A DNA stretch of 64,000 nucleotides, taken from Lichenihabitans psoromatis. Its GTDB lineage: Bacteria; Pseudomonadota; Alphaproteobacteria; Rhizobiales; Beijerinckiaceae. The translations under genes and the position numbers were made by a program. The notes under the pieces were generated by a model that did not search any database, had not been told where the DNA came from, and worked only from the letters and a program-made list of their open reading frames with translations. The stretch's first letter is position 1, and each line of letters starts with the position of its first letter. Location of the stretch: the NCBI RefSeq assembly GCF_004323635.1, contig NZ_CP036515.1:4465501-4529500 (forward strand), written 5' to 3'. Shown here piece by piece: positions 1-8,691 of the stretch.

Positions 1-1
1 T

Positions 2-592
2 TTTCAGAACCCCGACCACCAATTCGTGACCGACCGCGTCTGGGACGAGATCGCCTACGGCCTCACGGTGCGCGGCATGTCGGATGTGGCGATTCGCGAG
101 CGTGTCGACGAGGTGCTCGGCATTGTCGACCTCGCCCGCTATGCCGAGCGCTCGCCCTTCAGTCTCAGTCTTGGCGAACGTCGGCGGCTCAGTGTCGCCA
201 CCATGCTGGTGCTCGAGCCTCACCTGCTGATTCTCGACGAACCCACCATCGGCCAAGATCACGAACGCGCGCAACTGCTCATGGGGTTGATGGTTCGGCT
301 CCGCGAGCGCTACAACACGACCGTTCTCATGATCACGCATGACGTCCGGCTCGTCGCCGAATGGGCCGATCGTGCGCTCGTCCTCAGCGGGGGGCGCTTG
401 CTCTTCGACGGCACCCCCGATGCCATGTTCGCCGATGACGCGCTGCTCCGTGCGGGCGGTTTGCTGACACCGCCCATCTTCGACATCAGCCGCAGGATCG
501 CGGCCGCCCATCCGGACGGACCGGTACGCCCCACGCTGTCGGTGCCAGCGCTGGTCTCAGCCATTACATTGTCGAGACGGGTGATGGCATGA
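2..592 (+). CDS. ECF transporter ATPase (EcfA/CbiO type), 5' end outside window
   Basis: ATP-hydrolysing subunit of an energy-coupling-factor importer at the inner face of the cytoplasmic membrane. The reading frame is open to the left edge, so Walker A is missing. Visible are the Q-loop (FQNPDHQF at the first codons), a signature written SLGERRRLSVATML, Walker B ending in DEPTIGQD and the H-loop ITHD. The SLGxxRRLSVATML and TxGQD forms resemble the second ATPase domain of YkoD-type double ATPases, so the full protein may be a two-domain EcfA. The stop overlaps the following EcfT start by 4 bases, showing coupling. The substrate-binding S component is not in the window, so the substrate is unknown. 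Confidence 0.85.
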   Translation, partial: FQNPDHQFVTDRVWDEIAYGLTVRGMSDVAIRERVDEVLGIVDLARYAERSPFSLSLGERRRLSVATMLVLEPHLLILDEPTIGQDHERAQLLMGLMVRLRERYNTTVLMITHDVRLVAEWADRALVLSGGRLLFDGTPDAMFADDALLRAGGLLTPPIFDISRRIAAAHPDGPVRPTLSVPALVSAITLSRRVMA

Positions 593-1401
593 TGCGCTCG
601 GGCGTCTTCCAATTCAGGTCTGGAACATCGTTTTTTCACCGGCTCGATCCGCTGACGAAACTGGCCTGGCTCGTCGGCATCTCGCTGCTGGCCTTCGGTG
701 CCTATATCGCCTGGGTCCAGATTGTCATCACGGCGGTGGTGCTCTTCACGGCGCTGGTGCTGGCGCGGTTATCACCGGTCGAGATCTGGCGCGGCACATG
801 GCTCTTCGTCTTTGCCTGTTCGAGTTTTCTGGTCATCCAGACGCTCACGCTGCCGGGAACCCACGTCGCGTTCAGGATCGCCGGGCATCCCATCTATGCC
901 GAAAGCTTCGATTACGCGCTCGCATCCGCGCTGCGGATCTACACCATCATCCTGTCGTCGCTCGTCTTCGTACGAACCACCGACCCGCGCGAACTGGCCA
1001 TCGCGCTCGTGACGCAGATGAAGGTGCCCTATCGGATCGCCTACGCGTTTTTCATCGCGCTCCGGATCATCCCCACGCTCGAGGACGAGATCAAAACCAT
1101 CCGGGCCGCACAATCGGTGCGCGGCGTCGCACGACAGGGTGGGATCGCGGGCCGCATCCGCGAGATGAAGCGCTACGCGATGCCGCTGCTGGTCGGCAGC
1201 CTGCGCAAAGCCTCGATGATGGTTATGTCGATGGAGGCGCGCGCCTTCGGCGCCTTTCCGCAGCGGACCTTCGTGGACGCGCCCCAGATGACCTGGGCCG
1301 GCATGACGGTCTGCGCCATCATGCTGATCGCCGTGCTGGGTTGGTATCTGGCCTTGGGCCTTGGTTACGTTCACACGATGTATGTGCTCGCACCGGCCTA
1401 G
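589..1401 (+). CDS. ECF transporter transmembrane subunit EcfT (CbiQ family)
   Basis: Membrane subunit that couples the ECF ATPases to a substrate-binding S component. It has 270 residues, usual for EcfT. Hydrophobic segments lie near residues 25-60, 70-90, 113-130 and 234-256. The two cytoplasmic coupling motifs are visible: AQSVRG at about 174-179 and EARAFG at 216-221. The start overlaps the ATPase stop by 4 bases. Its TAG stop shares the palindrome CTAG with the stop of the convergent amidase gene, so no terminator separates them. The gene could serve a vitamin or an N-heterocycle; nothing in the sequence decides this. Confidence 0.85.
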   Translation: MMRSGVFQFRSGTSFFHRLDPLTKLAWLVGISLLAFGAYIAWVQIVITAVVLFTALVLARLSPVEIWRGTWLFVFACSSFLVIQTLTLPGTHVAFRIAGHPIYAESFDYALASALRIYTIILSSLVFVRTTDPRELAIALVTQMKVPYRIAYAFFIALRIIPTLEDEIKTIRAAQSVRGVARQGGIAGRIREMKRYAMPLLVGSLRKASMMVMSMEARAFGAFPQRTFVDAPQMTWAGMTVCAIMLIAVLGWYLALGLGYVHTMYVLAPA

Positions 1402-2816
1402 GATGTCGTGTCATCCAGCGATAAGGGGGGGAACGCCCAGGCGGGTGCGTGAGCGGCCTCGAATGAAGCGCCGAAGGACAGCAGGCCTGCGTCACTGCCG
1501 AAACGGCTCACGACCTGGCCGCCAATCGGCAAGCCGGATCTCGAAAAGCCCAGCGGCATCGCGAGTCCGGGGTTGCCCGCGAGATTGACCCAGCCGGTGT
1601 AGATAGCATGACCGCGCGGGCCGACCGGTTGTCCGTCGATCATCGGCGGGAAGGCGTCGGCCGCCGGCCAGGGCAGCGCCGCAGCACTCGGCGTCAGCAC
1701 GAGATCGTAGCGCGTGAACAGGTCGGCGCTCCGGCGACGGAGAGCCATGACGACCTCCATGGCGTCGACATAATCGGCAGCCGACAGCCTTTCACCCTCC
1801 TGCGCCATCGCCTGAATCGTCGGTCCGCCCTTCAGGCGCAGCCGCTGGCCTGCTGCCCGAAAAGCACGCGCGACGCCCGCTCGACCGATCACGCGCCAAG
1901 CCTCGTCGACGGCGAGGCGGTCGAAAAACACACCGCCTTGCTCGACGACATGCCCCATGCCGGTCAACGCTGCCGCGGCCGTATCGGTGGCGGCTTCGAT
2001 CTCGGGGTCGAGCGGCGCGTCGTCGAAGCGTGGCACGTAGAGGATCCGAAGCCGCGTCGGATCAGCCGCAAGCGGAACAGACACGAGCGCGGAGCGCGGA
2101 TCGCGCACATCGGGCCCAGCCAGGACCGCATCGAGCAGCATTGCATCGGTTACCGAACGGGTCAGCGTTCCGACAACCTCGCAGTCGGCGACCGTCTCCA
2201 GGAACCCGTCCCCGCGCGCCACATGGCCGATCGACGGCTTGAACCCGACGAGTCCCGTATGCGAGGCGGGCCGGCGGATCGATCCACCGGCATCGGTTCC
2301 GATGGCGGCGGACACCAAGCCGGCCGCGACGCTGGCGGCGGCGCCGCCGCTCGATCCGCCCGGCGTCAGAGCGGGATCCCAGGGATTGCCCGTGGTGCCG
2401 AACAGCGTGTTGGACGTGTAACCCTCGAGCGTCAGTTCCGGCACGTTGGTCTTACCGACGATCACGACGCCGGCGCGGCGCAGCCGCTCGACCGGGATCT
2501 CGTCATGGTCGGGCACATGGTCGGCATAGGCGTGGCTGCCCCAGGTGGCGCGGAGGCCGCCGACCAAGAGATTGTCTTTGATGGTCATCGGAATGCCGTC
2601 GAGGCTGGAAAGAGGTGTCCCAGCCTTCCACCGCGCCGCGCTGTTCTGCGCTGCGGCTCGCGCCCCGGCCGCGTCGAGCGTCACGATGCTGTTCAGAAGC
2701 GGATCGATCCGGGCGATCCGTTCGAGGCAGACGTCGAGCACCGCGACGGGATCGAGGCGACCTGTGCGAAACCCCGTCGCAAGATCAGCCACGCCCAACT
2801 GCCACATGTCCGTCAT
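1398..2816 (-). CDS. Amidase signature family hydrolase (AtzE/ureidomalonase-like role inferred)
   Basis: Cytoplasmic serine amidohydrolase of the amidase-signature family, 472 residues, full length. The Ser-cisSer-Lys triad is present: Lys80 in IPMTIKDN, Ser155/156 in PGGSSGG and the nucleophile Ser179 in TDAGGSIR. The chosen ATG has a GGAGAA ribosome site. It lies 13 bases downstream of the cyanuric acid amidohydrolase/barbiturase-like gene on the same strand. In known pathways such ring-opening enzymes are followed by amidase-family enzymes (biuret amidohydrolase AtzE, ureidomalonase), so this protein may hydrolyse the opened product. That is inference; amidase substrates cannot be read from the sequence, and no AtzG-like small subunit is seen. 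Confidence 0.85.
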   Translation of the reverse strand: MTDMWQLGVADLATGFRTGRLDPVAVLDVCLERIARIDPLLNSIVTLDAAGARAAAQNSAARWKAGTPLSSLDGIPMTIKDNLLVGGLRATWGSHAYADHVPDHDEIPVERLRRAGVVIVGKTNVPELTLEGYTSNTLFGTTGNPWDPALTPGGSSGGAAASVAAGLVSAAIGTDAGGSIRRPASHTGLVGFKPSIGHVARGDGFLETVADCEVVGTLTRSVTDAMLLDAVLAGPDVRDPRSALVSVPLAADPTRLRILYVPRFDDAPLDPEIEAATDTAAAALTGMGHVVEQGGVFFDRLAVDEAWRVIGRAGVARAFRAAGQRLRLKGGPTIQAMAQEGERLSAADYVDAMEVVMALRRRSADLFTRYDLVLTPSAAALPWPAADAFPPMIDGQPVGPRGHAIYTGWVNLAGNPGLAMPLGFSRSGLPIGGQVVSRFGSDAGLLSFGASFEAAHAPAWAFPPLSLDDTTS

Positions 2817-2829
2817 CGTCAATTCTCCG

Positions 2830-3930
2830 TCAGACCCGCACAATGGCGGCGATCGGCGCTGCACCCGGCGCGCATTGATGTTCGGTGCCGCCGGATACAA
2901 AAATAGCGGGGTCGCCCGTGATGCTGGCGATGACGGCGCCAAGCGCCGCGCGGGCATGGCGCTCGTAGTTGATGTCGGCATCCGACAGCATGGTGTTGCG
3001 TCGGCCCCGGATCGAGCCGGTCGGGCTCGCCTCCGCCTTGGCAAAGACGGCGGCGATACGCGTCGCATCGTCTCGCGAGGGATTGCAGGAAAAGTCGAGC
3101 CCCGCATCGAGGAGGGCCGCCCTGACCCCATCGGCGTCGATGGCGTCGGCCAGCACGGCATGCCCGATGCGGAAGCCCCCCGAGGCTTTCGGCGAATTGC
3201 CGAACAGCAGCACCTCGCAAGCCTTCAGCTCGCCGCCCGCCGAGGTCGACGCGACCGACGAGAAGAGATCGAAACGCGTCGCGATCATGGCATCCGTCAG
3301 CTCTGCGGCTGCGATCTCGCCAAGCCCGAGCGCTACGCCGAGCGCAGTCGCGCCCCGCGCATAGGGCTTCGAGCCGTTCGGATCACGCGTCACGAGCGTT
3401 TTCCCGCGCTTGTCGGCGTCGGCAATGCTGCCCGGGGTCAGCAACGGTCCTTTGACCTGGACGTAATGGACGTCGGCTGGCTTTTCGATACCGGCCGCGA
3501 CGAGGCAGCGCCGTACGGCGGCCGCGACCTCCTCGACCTGCGCCATGGTGCCGACTTCCTCGGGCAGGATGTCGCGCGTGACCTCAATGCCGAGTGCCAG
3601 TCGCCCCTCGGCCTCACCGACACCGTTCCCGGGTTTCCGTGTGAACACGGTGGCGTGCGGCGACAGCACGCCTTCGCATCCGCCCGACCATACAAACGCG
3701 ATGCGTGTTCCGACCTCCTCGGGCGAGCAGCCGAGATGGCGGGCCAGCAGCAGTTGGTACGACAGCGTCGCAAACCCGCGCGTGAAATCGTTGGCGCCGC
3801 CGTTCCCCTCCGTCTTGCCGATCAGGGCCACGATCGAACGAGGGTCGATCGTCCCTGCCGCGATGAGCCGCTCGAGCTCCGACACGTCGCTCGGTGCGTT
3901 CATGGCGACTTTATAAACGCCAATATCCAT
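2830..3930 (-). CDS. Ring-opening amidohydrolase, cyanuric acid amidohydrolase/barbiturase family
   Basis: Member of the small AtzD/TrzD/barbiturase family, which opens cyclic imide rings hydrolytically. Its 366 residues match the family length, and it has the three-fold repeated layout with a Lys-Ser pair per unit: Lys39 (IGKTEGNG) with Ser82 (WSGGCEG), Lys160 (QVKGPLL) with Ser228-230 (VASTSAGG), and a C-terminal Lys near 298 with Ser346 (FVSGGTEHQCAPG). The first ATG fits the family N-terminus. It forms a two-gene unit with the downstream amidase and is divergent from the racemase-like gene. Cyanurate, barbiturate and another cyclic imide are all possible substrates; discriminating residues cannot be assigned by eye. 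Confidence 0.88.
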   Translation of the reverse strand: MDIGVYKVAMNAPSDVSELERLIAAGTIDPRSIVALIGKTEGNGGANDFTRGFATLSYQLLLARHLGCSPEEVGTRIAFVWSGGCEGVLSPHATVFTRKPGNGVGEAEGRLALGIEVTRDILPEEVGTMAQVEEVAAAVRRCLVAAGIEKPADVHYVQVKGPLLTPGSIADADKRGKTLVTRDPNGSKPYARGATALGVALGLGEIAAAELTDAMIATRFDLFSSVASTSAGGELKACEVLLFGNSPKASGGFRIGHAVLADAIDADGVRAALLDAGLDFSCNPSRDDATRIAAVFAKAEASPTGSIRGRRNTMLSDADINYERHARAALGAVIASITGDPAIFVSGGTEHQCAPGAAPIAAIVRV

Positions 3931-4158
3931 TCTGTTTCTCGCTCAGTGAAATGTCGGCGATTTTTGCGCCGAGCATGTCTCGTTAGGGTCGCCCAAAGCT
4001 CACCATCGACGAGCAAGCCCTATGCCGCACTGTTGTGCCGAGGCACGTCGGTGCGGCGGCTGAAGCCGAGCGGCGACAGGCCCGTCGCACAAAACTTGCA
4101 GACCTTTCAGGTCCGAGATGACCTCCTGGCCGTCATCCGCTCCTACAGAGACAGACCT
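3931..4158. promoter_or_regulatory. Divergent intergenic region
   Basis: A 228-base gap between two divergent genes must hold both promoters. It contains two short hairpin-forming inverted repeats: CGGCG/CGCCG at 3955-3971 and GTGCC-GA-GGCAC at 4035-4046. The second is a compact dyad that could be an operator. No convincing -35/-10 pair was picked, and no match to the 15-base word found upstream of the nicotinate cluster was seen. Confidence 0.4.
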
Positions 4159-4941
4159 ATGGATATTCTTCTGCTCAACCCCAACACCAGCGATGGCATG
4201 ACGGTTCGGATGCTGTCCGTGGCTCAGAGCCATGCGGCACCCGGCACCACGATCCTCAGTCGCACGGCGCCACGCGGAGTACCGTATATCTCGACCCAGG
4301 CCGAGGCGCTTGTCGGTGGGGCGATTGCGTTGGAGATGCTGGCCGCCGAAACGGCTTCCTACGATGCGGTCATCATGGCAGCCTTTGGGGACCCCGGGGT
4401 CGGGGCCTTGCGCGAAATGCTGCACGTTCCCGTGGTCGGCATGGCGGAAGCCGCGATGCTGACGGCCTGCATGCTGGGCCGGCGTTTCGCCATCGTGACC
4501 TTCGCGGCCGCCCTGACGCCGTGGTTCCGGGAATGCGTGGAGCATAACGGCCTCACCGGCCGCCTTTCGGCAATCCGGTGCCTCGCCGAAAGCTTCATCT
4601 CCATCAACGACGTGCAAAGCGAGAAGGAGGAGGCGCTTGTGGCCTTGACCAACCAAGTCGTCGCCGACACCGAAACCGATGTCGTTATCCTGGCGGGCGC
4701 ACCGCTGTCGGGCCTCGCCGAACGCGTCAAACACCGCATTCCCGTGCCCGTCGTCGATGGGATCGCGGCGGCGGTGAAGCAGGCCGAGGCTGTGGCGTCG
4801 CTTCATCTGTGCAAAGCCAGCGCAGGCAGTTTTAGGCGACCCGGCGGGAAACCCTCGCAGGGGCTCGAGCCAGGCGTGGCCCGCTGGTTGGGTGGCGCGA
4901 TCGTGCCACCGCCTACCAAAGATCACCCAGAAACCGATTGA
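4159..4941 (+). CDS. Asp/Glu/hydantoin racemase superfamily protein lacking both catalytic cysteines
   Basis: A 260-residue protein of the aspartate/glutamate/hydantoin racemase superfamily. The family N-terminus (ILLLNPNTS) fixes the ATG at 4159; the open frame extends far upstream only because it is antisense to the neighbouring gene. Hydantoin racemases use two cysteines, one in an A-C-F-x-D-P context and one in a G-C context near the C-terminus. Here these read AAFGDPG and LAGAPLSG, so both are absent; the Cys residues present lie elsewhere. It may not be a racemase, but another enzyme or a binding protein on the same fold. It is divergent from the ring-opening amidohydrolase and convergent with an amidohydrolase, overlapping it by 29 bases. 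Confidence 0.75.
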   Translation: MDILLLNPNTSDGMTVRMLSVAQSHAAPGTTILSRTAPRGVPYISTQAEALVGGAIALEMLAAETASYDAVIMAAFGDPGVGALREMLHVPVVGMAEAAMLTACMLGRRFAIVTFAAALTPWFRECVEHNGLTGRLSAIRCLAESFISINDVQSEKEEALVALTNQVVADTETDVVILAGAPLSGLAERVKHRIPVPVVDGIAAAVKQAEAVASLHLCKASAGSFRRPGGKPSQGLEPGVARWLGGAIVPPPTKDHPETD

Positions 4942-6442
4942 GACCGACGTCGAGAGCCGCAACCCGACGGTTGGCTTCGAGCAGCGCCGGGGCCGCCAGG
5001 GCGGCGGTGCTTCGGATGACCTCGAAATCGCGCCGAAAGGCCGGCATGGCGTCGTTCAACTCGGCCCGGAAGGCTGCTTCGTCCACGGTGGTGAGCCGAC
5101 CACCTCGCATCACGATCCGGCCGCCGACCATCACGGTGTCGACCCCCTGCCCGGTTTCGCTGAACACGAGTTGGCGCGCGACACTGTTGAGCGGCAGATA
5201 GGCGATGGTCGACAGGTCGATGAGGCTGAGGTCCGCCTTCAGGCCCGGCGCGATCGCGCCGACCACATTGCCGAGTCCCACCGCCTGAGCGCCGCCCCGC
5301 GTGGCCGCCTCGATGGCATGCACCGCATGGACGCCGGTCGGGTTGGGATCGGCGACGCCGGCCAGAAGACAAAACATCTTCATGCCCTGAAACATGTTCT
5401 GGCAATCGCCGCAGCTGCAATTGTCGCAGCCGATCGAGAGGGGAATACCGGCTGCCTTCAGGGCCGCGATCGGTGCGACGCCGCTTTTCAGCTTCATATT
5501 GCTGAGTGGATTGTGGACGATCCGCGCGCCACTGCGGGCGATGAGGTCGATCTCGTCCGGCGCGATCCAGACGCCATGCGCCATGGTGGTTCGCGGGCCG
5601 AGAAAGCCCACTGCCGCCATATGGCGGATCATCGAGCCACCTTGCGAAGCGTAAACGCGGCGCGCCTTCGCGGTCTGCGCTTTGGTCTCGTAGACATGCG
5701 TGAACACCGGCAAGTCGTAGCGGTCCGACAGGCTCGCGACACCCTCGAGTAGACGATCCGATGACCGCTGCGGTCCCGATGCCGCGACACCCCAGTGCCA
5801 CAAGCCGCCTGACGGCAGGCGCCGAATCTGGCTATCCACGAAGGCCAGATCCTCCAACGGATCGCGCGGCGTGCCGGTCACGGACCGGCGTACCGCTTCG
5901 CTGAGATCATCCGGCAGGAACGGCGCAATATCGAGTTCGGCGAGATCCCGCAAGGCAAGCGCGAAGACCACACGGATGCCCACCTCGCGGTAGGCCGAGG
6001 CGATGATGTCGAGCGTCTCCTCGTCCTGCGGCACCAGCGTGCACATGTCCTGCACGGTGGTGATGCCCTGTCTCAGACATTCGATGGCGCCCAGCAGGGT
6101 GCGGAGGCGGAGCTCCGCCTTGCTGCGCGGGCCGAAGAAGGCGGGCTGGCTGTGCATCGCCCAGAGGTCGAAGGGCGCATCCTCGACCAGCCCTTTCACC
6201 AGAGTGTCGTAGGAATGGTAATGAGCGTTGACGAAGCCTGGGACGATGAGACGATCCCGCGCGTCGATCACCTCGGCAAGGCCCCGTTCGGCCAGTTGCT
6301 CGACGTGCCGCTTGCGATCCTGATCGTCGTCCGGCGCCGTCACCGACACGATGATGTCGCCATCAACCAGGACGTCTAGGAGCCCCGGGAGGTCGGTATC
6401 GCCGAGCGGGTCATACACCCGGCCTCCCTTGATCAGGATCAT
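4913..6442 (-). CDS. ATZ/TRZ-type metal-dependent amidohydrolase
   Basis: Cytoplasmic amidohydrolase of the ATZ/TRZ/SsnA branch (509 residues), which hydrolyses C-N bonds on heterocycles. The metal site is complete: HxH at His74/His76 (NAHYH), His249 (VFTHVYE), His289 (AHGVW) and Asp340 (IGCDNC). The start MILIKGG matches the family N-terminal beta strand; a longer open frame upstream overlaps the preceding gene and is rejected. It is the last gene of the reverse operon and its ATG overlaps the amidase stop by 4 bases. Deaminase, dechlorinase-like or cyclic enamide hydrolase (enamidase-like) activity is possible. The DNCSCGDC run after the catalytic Asp is rich in Cys. Confidence 0.85.
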   Translation of the reverse strand: MILIKGGRVYDPLGDTDLPGLLDVLVDGDIIVSVTAPDDDQDRKRHVEQLAERGLAEVIDARDRLIVPGFVNAHYHSYDTLVKGLVEDAPFDLWAMHSQPAFFGPRSKAELRLRTLLGAIECLRQGITTVQDMCTLVPQDEETLDIIASAYREVGIRVVFALALRDLAELDIAPFLPDDLSEAVRRSVTGTPRDPLEDLAFVDSQIRRLPSGGLWHWGVAASGPQRSSDRLLEGVASLSDRYDLPVFTHVYETKAQTAKARRVYASQGGSMIRHMAAVGFLGPRTTMAHGVWIAPDEIDLIARSGARIVHNPLSNMKLKSGVAPIAALKAAGIPLSIGCDNCSCGDCQNMFQGMKMFCLLAGVADPNPTGVHAVHAIEAATRGGAQAVGLGNVVGAIAPGLKADLSLIDLSTIAYLPLNSVARQLVFSETGQGVDTVMVGGRIVMRGGRLTTVDEAAFRAELNDAMPAFRRDFEVIRSTAALAAPALLEANRRVAALDVGLNRFLGDLW

Positions 6443-7846
6443 GACGCGGACCTTTGATGGGCTGTCGGAGTGGCGAGCACGGCTTCGGCGACATGGGCGA
6501 GCGCCAGGACCTGCCGGTCGGAGAACCGAGGCCCCGCGATCTGCAACCCGATCGGCAGCCGGCTCCGCTCGGACGGCACCGGAATCGAAATGGCGGCGCA
6601 TAGGCCATGGTTGAAGAACGGCGTGAAGGCGGCATGCGCCCGGTCATCCACCGCTACTCCGGCGATGGTGTCCGGTCCGAGTTGCCCGTGCGGCCACGCC
6701 AGACAGGGGCTCGTCGGGCCGATCACCATGTCGATTCCACTGTGAAAGAACCGGGCGGCCGAATGCATGATGGCGGACGCCATGCCCTGGGCCGCGAGGA
6801 CGTCTCGCGCCGAGAGGCCGAGGCCCCGCTCGATCTGCGCGCCGATATAGGGATCGAAGCGGTCGGGGATCCGTTTGCCAAGCCGCGCCATGACTCTGAG
6901 CCAGCCCGGCCCATTGCATCGGCATCAGTGCGGCTTCGCAGGCTCCCGCAGGCCAGAGCGGATCGACCTCGATGATCTGCAGCCCGGCCGCCCGCAGGCG
7001 CGTGACCGCCGCCTCGATCGCCTCGGCCACATCGGGATCCACCGGGCCGCCAAGCCCAAACGTCCGCGCATAGGCGGTCGTCAGCTGCTCCGACGGCTTG
7101 AGGACGGGGGCTGGCAAAGTACAGGTGAGCGCTTCGGATGGGTCGGGGCCGAGAATCGCCTCGAACATGGCCGCGACATCGGCGACGCAGTGCCCCATCG
7201 GGGCGATGACGGAGGTCAGCGACGCCGATCCGGGAAAGCCGGGGCCGTGGGCGACGACGCCGCCCGATGGCTTGAACCCGACGACGCCCGTATGCGCCGC
7301 AGGTCGCCGGGCGGAGCCGCCGCCGTCGGTGCCGAGCGCCAGGGGCACCAGCCCCGCCGCCAGCGCACTGGCGCAGCCCCCACTCGAGCCGCCGGGGGTC
7401 AGACGCAAGTCGATCGGATGTCGTGTTACGCCGTGCAGCGGATTGGAGGTGACGCCTTTGCAGCCGAATTCCGACATGTTGGCGACGCCGACCACGATCG
7501 CACCGGCCCGGCGCAGTCGGTCGATCGAGAGGCTGCTGGCGGGAGCCACAAAATCCGCATAAAGGCGCGAGCCCTGGGTCGCGCGCCAGCCTTCCGCCCA
7601 GATCGCGTCCTTGATCACGATGGGAACACCGGCCAGGGCGGGGCGCTCGCCCGCTTTGAGGCGGCGGGTCAGCGCCGCGGCCTCGGCAAGACTTCGGTCG
7701 GGATCGACCGTCACGATGGCATTGAGGACTGGGTTATCGGTCGCGATGCGGGCCAGGGCCGCCGCCACGACGTCGCTTGCATCGACGTGACCCGAGCGGA
7801 CGGCCTGCGCGAGGGCGAGCGCGGAAGCGGGCGGTTGCATCGTCAC
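6439..7846 (-). pseudogene. Amidase signature family gene interrupted by one frameshift
   Basis: Second amidase-signature enzyme of the window. The upstream frame from 7846 holds the whole catalytic core: Lys79 (IVIKDA), Ser154/155 (PGGSSGG) and Ser178 (TDGGGSAR). After about residue 310 (LAQSHG) it loses family resemblance, while a different frame restores it (IPDRFDPYIGAQIERG, then FTPFFNHG and LPIGLQIAGP) and runs to the stop at 6439. The shift therefore lies near 6890-6915. The rest is intact and both ends overlap neighbours by exactly 4 bases, so this is either a recent single-base indel or a sequencing error. If real, the C-terminal third is lost and the enzyme is probably dead. Confidence 0.75.
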
Positions 7847-8691
7847 GTCATGAGATCCAACCGGCGGTGCTCGAAATACCGGAGTTTCCGGCGTATCGTC
7901 GAGATCCCGACGACGTCGAGATCGGCGAGGACGAGGCCAGGACCGTCCGTGGTGGGACGCACGGCCAGCACGCTGCCATCTGCGTCGATCACGGCCGAAT
8001 AGCCGAAATTATCCACCAGGGCGCCGGCGACCGTCTCGTCACCGACCTTATTGGCGCAGAGCACCGCGAGTCCGTTCTCCCGTGCATGGGTCCGCATTTC
8101 GCCGATGAAGAAGTCCATGTCGTCCCCGCCGCTGCCGGCGACCGGCACGACAACGAGATCGGCGCCCTTGCGGCGGAGAGCTCGCCACGCTTCGGGAAAG
8201 CGCCGGTCGTAGCAGACGAGAATTCCAAGGGTGATGCCTTCCGCCTGAACCACATGCAGACGGTCGCCGGGCGTGAAATGGGCCGGTTCGTCGAAACCAG
8301 GCGGCGGGTCGTCGCCGACCGGAAGATGCAGCTTGCGAGCAACCGGACCATCCCGCAGGGAACGCCCGTCCGGCCCGAAACCGAGCACCGCATTGTGATA
8401 GGCTTCCGTTGTCGGATCTCCTTCGTAAAACGGCAGCAGGAGGGTGATGCCGAGCTCTCTTGCAAGCGCAGAGAAGACGGCTGCCAAAGCGCCATCCGCC
8501 GGCTCCGCCCACGCCCGATAGGGCTCGGGCTTGTGGCCACAGAAATAGGGCAGCGTCGCCAATTCGGGGAGCGCCACGATGCTGGCACCCGCGGCAGCGG
8601 CCTCACGAACCGCCGCGATGGCCACACGCTGGTTCGCGGCAAGATCGTCGGTGCAGCCCGGCAGTTGAACGGCCGCCAGCCGGAGCGTCAC
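7843..8691 (-). CDS. Carbon-nitrogen hydrolase (nitrilase superfamily, N-carbamoyl amidohydrolase-like)
   Basis: Cytoplasmic nitrilase-superfamily hydrolase of 282 residues. The catalytic Glu-Lys-Cys triad is clear: Glu43 (LPELATLPYF), Lys120 (VARKLHLPVGD) and Cys160 (LVCYDRRFPEAWR). The CYDRRFPE context resembles N-carbamoylputrescine amidase, beta-ureidopropionase and related N-carbamoyl hydrolases more than true nitrilases. It sits in the six-gene operon between the ABC ATPase and the frameshifted amidase, with 4-base overlaps on both sides. A role removing a carbamoyl or amide group after ring opening fits, but is inference. Confidence 0.85.
   Translation of the reverse strand: MTLRLAAVQLPGCTDDLAANQRVAIAAVREAAAAGASIVALPELATLPYFCGHKPEPYRAWAEPADGALAAVFSALARELGITLLLPFYEGDPTTEAYHNAVLGFGPDGRSLRDGPVARKLHLPVGDDPPPGFDEPAHFTPGDRLHVVQAEGITLGILVCYDRRFPEAWRALRRKGADLVVVPVAGSGGDDMDFFIGEMRTHARENGLAVLCANKVGDETVAGALVDNFGYSAVIDADGSVLAVRPTTDGPGLVLADLDVVGISTIRRKLRYFEHRRLDLMT

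Noticed and set aside
2545..4941. A 798-codon frame that would make the racemase-like protein a large fusion
   Set aside because: The first two thirds are antisense to the amidase and ring-opening enzyme; the family N-terminus starts at 4159.
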